From the NCBI GenBank assembly GCA_010672185.1, contig JAAHHL010000190.1:1-9444 (forward strand): a stretch of DNA of 9,444 nt. Direction: 5' to 3'. Source of the DNA: Caldora sp. SIO3E6 (GTDB lineage Bacteria > Cyanobacteriota > Cyanobacteriia > Cyanobacteriales > Coleofasciculaceae). Position 1 is the stretch's first letter; every line of letters begins with the position of its first letter. The notes under the pieces are model-generated. The model made no database searches. It was not told the DNA's origin and saw only the letters and a program-made list of their open reading frames with translations. The position numbers and the translations under genes were made by a program. Shown here in pieces: positions 7,033 to 9,444 of the stretch.

Positions 7033-7041
7033 GGAAGTTAA
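6352..7041 (+). CDS. Stand-alone winged-helix/RPY repeat protein (ATPase C-terminal homologue)
   Basis: The protein has 229 residues and no P-loop. Residues 1-30 are charged and likely coiled coil (LEQQEERTIRILEKFVLELKKRE). Residues 35-227 repeat the C-terminal unit of the preceding ATPase: VLYWTDCHPSLVLTLCQLI, YLIKNWQTQ, CDPFWLLLSYQQILQ, VYNRIYQEVF, LRPYAREISAWLASDCQD, NFLIASQVFNLR. Its ATG directly follows the TAA of the upstream gene in the same reading frame, with no intervening base and no clear ribosome site, so it depends on coupled re-initiation, on read-through, or represents the tail of a gene split by a nonsense codon. Both genes end just after the same SQV-NLR motif, which favours tandem duplication including the stop. 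Possible role: partner or regulator of the upstream ATPase through winged-helix contacts; no enzymatic motif is seen. Confidence 0.7.
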   Translation: MVLEQQEERTIRILEKFVLELKKREKTSTPQLVIQQVLYWTDCHPSLVLTLCQLILQAESPINPNEEKVYVEQLVQQYLIKNWQTQKAAEPLQKIHAKLLNSQNCDPFWLLLSYQQILQVDDLAYNSSTEQQELLRLRLVIKRQEKLRVYNRIYQEVFNSMWLEKTLNDLRPYAREISAWLASDCQDASQLLLGEVLTEALNWTKGKGKLNFQENNFLIASQVFNLRGS

Positions 7042-7102
7042 AATGTTTTGGCAGCATTAATAAAATGTAGTCCTAGAATATTTTGTGGATAAAGTAATAC
7101 CA

Positions 7103-7110
7103 GCGATCGC
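7103..7110. repeat. HIP1 octamer GCGATCGC
   Basis: Second copy of the cyanobacterial highly iterated palindrome, in the gap downstream of the operon. Confidence 0.9.
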
Positions 7111-7212
7111 TTTCCAAAACTACAACAAACAGCTCAGTTGATTGACAACATTGCCAATCAACAGGTGCAGAGTAATGTCGCAGCATCGACGGCGATAATT
7201 GCTGGTAAGGTC

Positions 7213-7233
7213 GTCATTGGTCATTGGTCATTT
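7213..7233. repeat. Short tandem heptamer repeat, three units
   Basis: GTCATTG, GTCATTG, GTCATTT in direct succession. This is a heptanucleotide tandem repeat (STRR-type) commonly seen between genes of Nostoc/Anabaena-like genomes. It forms the end of the adjacent open frame and may have truncated it. Confidence 0.75.
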
Positions 7234-7264
7234 GTAAGGGTTTGAGCCGTATTTACGTAAAGAG

Positions 7265-7435
7265 TTAGGCTAGATTTTGATAACTTGAGCTTAAAGAAGC
7301 TGGAACGGTGATTTTAATCGGCAAGGAATCTTGATAACGTCCTTTGATAGCAAGAATTTGTGCGTCAGTTAAAGGCACAAATAACACGGGCAAGTTGTGG
7401 GATACTGGTTGAGAGTGGTTTGGAGATGGTAACAT
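7265..7435 (-). CDS. Small peptide of 56 residues, unknown function
   Basis: The peptide begins MLPSPNHSQPVSHNLP, continues VLFVPLTDAQILAIKG, and ends RYQDSLPIKITVPASLSSSY plus QNLA. Its ATG (7433-7435) is preceded on the minus strand by GGAGGA with a 9-nt spacer, the best ribosome site in the window, so this start is preferred to an upstream TTG at 7468. There is no signal peptide or membrane helix. The segment LTDAQILAIKG recalls the end of double-glycine-type leader peptides (LTDEQLxAIxGG), but the second Gly is Arg here and the following residues contain no Cys, so a RiPP precursor reading is weak. It lies convergent to the operon and transcribed in the same direction as the cyclase, separated from that gene by the inverted-repeat element. 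I do not recognise the family. Confidence 0.55.
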   Translation of the reverse strand: MLPSPNHSQPVSHNLPVLFVPLTDAQILAIKGRYQDSLPIKITVPASLSSSYQNLA

Positions 7436-7444
7436 TTTGAATTT

Positions 7445-7450
7445 TCCTCC
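7445..7450 (-). promoter_or_regulatory. Strong Shine-Dalgarno of the small peptide gene
   Basis: Reads GGAGGA on the minus strand, 9 nt before ATG at 7435. Most other starts in this window have weak or no ribosome site, so this one decides the start and supports real translation. Confidence 0.75.
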
Positions 7451-7709
7451 GATGGCATGTCGTGGCAAGAACTCAGCGGAGCAGTAGTTTCTTGTGATAT
7501 TTACTTATCTGTGACAGTATGCACTTTTGCGCAAGGAAAGCCTTAGTCAGTACATAGTCAATTTCCTAGACATATTTACCTGTTCTATCGTTTCCGGTAG
7601 CCTCGCAATTGTTGCAATGGCTTACCTACAGGCTTTTTGTGTGTTTATTTATGTGTCTTCTTTCATTAGTTGGGGAAACTTCTGTGTCATTAGAGTATCA
7701 AGACTCACA
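7451..7709. other. Intergenic stretch with no supported gene
   Basis: A plus-strand open frame here (TTG start near 7527, no ribosome site, hydrophobic stretch MAYLQAFCVFIYVSSFISW) runs into the inverted-repeat element and stops there, so I do not call it. The stretch should hold the promoter of the minus-strand peptide gene; I see no convincing -35/-10 pair. Confidence 0.4.
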
Positions 7710-7905
7710 TATAGCAACCGCCAAGGCGATTAGGACAAGGGGCTGCCATCCCCTTGTTATAGCAATGCGCTCTAGTGTATTTACAGTACAAATGCTCTAA
7801 AGCTTCTTGATAAAGCTTCCATTTATAAATGTGTCAATACACCAGCGCTCAGCGCTATAACTTACCTTACCTGAGAATGTCTTAACCGCCCTGGCAACTG
7901 CTATA
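7710..7905. mobile_element. MITE-like element with 28-bp terminal inverted repeats
   Basis: The ends 7710-7737 and 7878-7905 are inverted repeats with 22 of 28 positions identical. Both begin TATAGCA, share GCCA, GGCG, TTA and GACA in register, and all six differences are transitions. The left arm contains the palindrome CGCCAAGGCG. Inside lies a second nested inverted pair: GTTATAGC...CGCT at 7756-7771 against AGCGCT...GCTATAAC at 7844-7861. There is also the 12-nt palindrome CATTTATAAATG (7820-7831) and a direct repeat TAAAGCTTC (7798 and 7811). No open frame for a transposase exists. The TA at each outer end would suit a TA-targeting (IS630/Tc1-mariner-type) mobiliser; that is inference. 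Confidence 0.6.
7735..7757. other. Perfect 8-bp hairpin inside the MITE-like element
   Basis: ACAAGGGG and CCCCTTGT pair around the 7-nt loop CTGCCAT. No U-tract follows on either strand, so it is a weak candidate for a factor-independent terminator. Its arm overlaps the inner end of the left terminal repeat. Confidence 0.6.
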
Positions 7906-7942
7906 CAATTAGCTTTGGGCTTAATTGTACTTGAGAGATGTT

Positions 7943-7964
7943 TAAGTCTCGCTATAAAGACTTA
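7943..7964 (-). terminator. Weak stem-loop around the cyclase stop codon
   Basis: TAAGTCT and AGACTTA pair perfectly (7 bp) with an 8-nt loop that contains the TAG stop of the cyclase gene. No U-run follows, so termination is uncertain; it may be a 3'-end stability element or chance. Confidence 0.25.
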
Positions 7965-9444
7965 TCGGCTCGCCAACCCACAACCCGATAAACATCTACC
8001 ATTTGCTCTTTGCCTTTGAGAGCTAACAAACCCCAGGACTCTACCTCAAACTGTTCTTGAAGGTGGACTAAGGTTTCGTAACCAATCAGGATGCGACAGT
8101 CACTAGGTTGGCGATGCTTCTCACAGCTTTCTAGGCGAGAAGCAATATTAACAGTATCGCCAATGATGCCGTACTCTAAACGGTCTTTACCTCCTAAACT
8201 ACCAGCAACGATCGCACCAGTGAAAATACCAATGCGCATCTGAATATTGGGTAAACCGCGCTGGAGCCAATTCTGGTTTAATTGATTAAGGTGATCGCTA
8301 ATTACTAGGGCACAAGTTACTGCTGCTTGGGCATCCGCAGCGATTTTTTGTTGGTCTTGTTGAGGAGTTGGCACTCCAAAAGCAGCAAGGAGTCCATCAC
8401 CGGTAAATTTATTAACTATACCCTGATGGGCTAGTACTTCATGGGTTAGTACTTGTAGAAATTCATTTAACCACTCCAGCAACACTTCAGGATCCATGGT
8501 TTCGGAGATGGTACTGAAGTTTTTAATATCAGTGAAGAATATGGTGGCAGTGAGGCTGACTCCAGGTAACTTACCAGATTTGAGTAGGTAATCTCTTGCT
8601 TGCCACAGAGCATCAGCAACCTGAGGTGAGGTATTTTGCCCCAACAGTTTCATGACCATTTGTTGTTGTTCATGGTCTTGATGGGACTGGAAGGTGACCA
8701 CAATACCGACAGTACACAAAAATCCTAAAGCAGGAGATGCCAGAGGAACCCATCCCGCCAAACTAAAGATATAGAAACAGCTACCCCAAAGTACCAGTAA
8801 ACCAAGACCAGTTCCCAAAGTAACTGTCAGAGGATGACGAAAGACCCAACCCACAATTCCACCAATCAACACCCAACTAAAAATCCATAGTCCTTCTGTG
8901 GATTGAGACCAAAACCAAAATAGCCTCCGCTCTCCGGTGGCAGCATCCAGGAGTTGACTTACCATCTGAGCATGAAGGATGACCCCAGGCATTTCGTAAT
9001 TTTCCCGGAGTATAGGACTGTAAGGTGTGGCAAACAAGTCTTGGAGACTAGGAGCTGTAGAACCAATGAGCACAATTTTGTCTTTTACCCAGCTAGGATC
9101 GATCTGTCCCTCCAAAACCTCCCTCAGGGATACCTGGTGTGCCAAATTCTTTGAGCAGCGGTAGTTGAGTAGAATCTGGTGACCCCCAGTTTCAATGTTG
9201 TCGTAGCCACCAGAATTTTCCTGCAAGGGTACAAATACTGATTTGCCCAGTTGAAGATAGTCTGGATTCTGTTGGCTAGGTTGAGGTGAAATACCCTGAT
9301 CCTTTAAATAAGCGATCACTAAACGCAGGGAAAAAGAGTAGAGAGTGCCTGCTTCATTTTGGGCAAACAAAAGATTGCGACGGACAACGTCATCTGGATC
9401 TGTGGTTACAGTACTGAAGCCAATTTGCTCAGGGGGACTAGCGG
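7952..9444 (-). CDS. CHASE2-transmembrane class III adenylate/guanylate cyclase (5' end cut off)
   Basis: 496 residues are visible. The frame stays open to the window edge: GFSTVTTDPDDVVRR upstream of the first possible internal start is a CHASE2 motif, so the N-terminus lies beyond 9444. Order: extracytoplasmic CHASE2 sensor (about 9444-8890, with IVLIGSTAPSLQDLFATPYS); three hydrophobic segments (near 8890-8840, 8824-8756, 8752-8693); a short linker (SPQVADALW...RDYLLKSGKL); and a cytosolic cyclase catalytic domain (about 8560-7985). Metal-binding Asp are in FFTDIKNF (8528-8530) and NKFTGDG (8396-8398), the transition-state Asn/Arg in TVNIASRLE. The purine-selecting Lys is present (8408-8410), favouring ATP, but Gly (EYGIIGD, 8168-8170) sits where adenylate cyclases usually have Asp or Thr. 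It makes a cyclic nucleotide, probably cAMP, in response to an unknown external signal. It is transcribed toward the operon and separated from it by the inverted-repeat element; no functional link is evident. Confidence 0.93.
   Translation of the reverse strand, partial: ASPPEQIGFSTVTTDPDDVVRRNLLFAQNEAGTLYSFSLRLVIAYLKDQGISPQPSQQNPDYLQLGKSVFVPLQENSGGYDNIETGGHQILLNYRCSKNLAHQVSLREVLEGQIDPSWVKDKIVLIGSTAPSLQDLFATPYSPILRENYEMPGVILHAQMVSQLLDAATGERRLFWFWSQSTEGLWIFSWVLIGGIVGWVFRHPLTVTLGTGLGLLVLWGSCFYIFSLAGWVPLASPALGFLCTVGIVVTFQSHQDHEQQQMVMKLLGQNTSPQVADALWQARDYLLKSGKLPGVSLTATIFFTDIKNFSTISETMDPEVLLEWLNEFLQVLTHEVLAHQGIVNKFTGDGLLAAFGVPTPQQDQQKIAADAQAAVTCALVISDHLNQLNQNWLQRGLPNIQMRIGIFTGAIVAGSLGGKDRLEYGIIGDTVNIASRLESCEKHRQPSDCRILIGYETLVHLQEQFEVESWGLLALKGKEQMVDVYRVVGWRADKSL

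Larger units (their letters stand above)
7093..7245 (+). pseudogene. Possible coding remnant ending in heptamer repeat
   Basis: An open frame without an ATG (stop just upstream at 7090-7092) encodes FPKLQQTAQLIDNIANQQVQ followed by SNVAASTAIIAGKV, a helical, protein-like composition. It runs straight into the heptamer repeat, which supplies VVIGHWSF and then TGA. I do not recognise the family. It may be an internal fragment of a lost gene, or chance. Confidence 0.25.

Noticed and set aside
7213..7233. CRISPR array
   Set aside because: The units are contiguous 7-mers without spacers; this is a tandem heptamer repeat.
7735..7757. Factor-independent terminator
   Set aside because: The 8-bp hairpin is strong but has no U-tract on either side and belongs to the repeat element.
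7527..7800. Two overlapping plus-strand open frames with hydrophobic segments
   Set aside because: The first begins at TTG without a ribosome site and both read through the inverted-repeat element; composition looks non-coding.
9370..9370. Cyclase start at the TTG near 9370
   Set aside because: The conserved CHASE2 sequence GFSTVTTDPDDVVRR continues in frame upstream to the window edge, so the gene is cut by the window.

Overview
The window looks like chromosomal DNA of a cyanobacterium, probably a filamentous, heterocyst-former-type genome (Nostoc/Calothrix/Scytonema-like). The basis is the A+T-rich composition, two copies of the HIP1 octamer GCGATCGC, a heptamer tandem repeat of the type common between Nostocales genes, GAAACC/GGTTTC palindromes, and protein families typical of these bacteria (pentapeptide repeats, caspase-like peptidases, AAA_35-type P-loop ATPases, CHASE2 cyclases). 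Genus is inference; no phylogenetic marker gene is present.

Layout. 105-662 (minus): a pentapeptide-repeat protein with a hydrophobic C-terminal tail. 663-844: a divergent intergenic region with paired short repeats. 845-7041 (plus): five tightly packed genes that look like one operon: an XRE-type DNA-binding protein; a PIN-like protein with a C-terminal domain resembling the peptidase-co-occurring (Pepco) type; a caspase-like peptidase fused to a helical/HTH module and a P-loop ATPase; a second, stand-alone AAA_35 ATPase; and a short protein repeating the C-terminal part of that ATPase. 7042-7264: a possible coding remnant ending in a heptamer repeat. 7265-7435 (minus): a 56-residue peptide gene with a very good Shine-Dalgarno. 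7436-7951: mostly non-coding, holding a roughly 200-bp inverted-repeat (MITE-like) element. 7952 to the right edge (minus): a CHASE2-transmembrane-class III nucleotide cyclase, cut at its N-terminus by the window end.

How the genes may work together. The 845-7041 block has the composition of an NTP-dependent conflict or programmed-death system as described in comparative-genomics work on bacterial STAND/caspase systems: a regulator, two candidate effectors (a PIN-like nuclease and a caspase-like protease) and two P-loop ATPase modules that could act as switch or scaffold. The regulator-PIN overlap (TGATG) resembles toxin-antitoxin organisation. Several features are unusual: the caspase-linked ATPase has Asn at the Walker B glutamate position, the second ATPase carries no WD40 or TPR sensor but a repeated lid/winged-helix unit, and the last two genes are in the same frame separated by a single TAA. 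Function is inferred from domains and order only.
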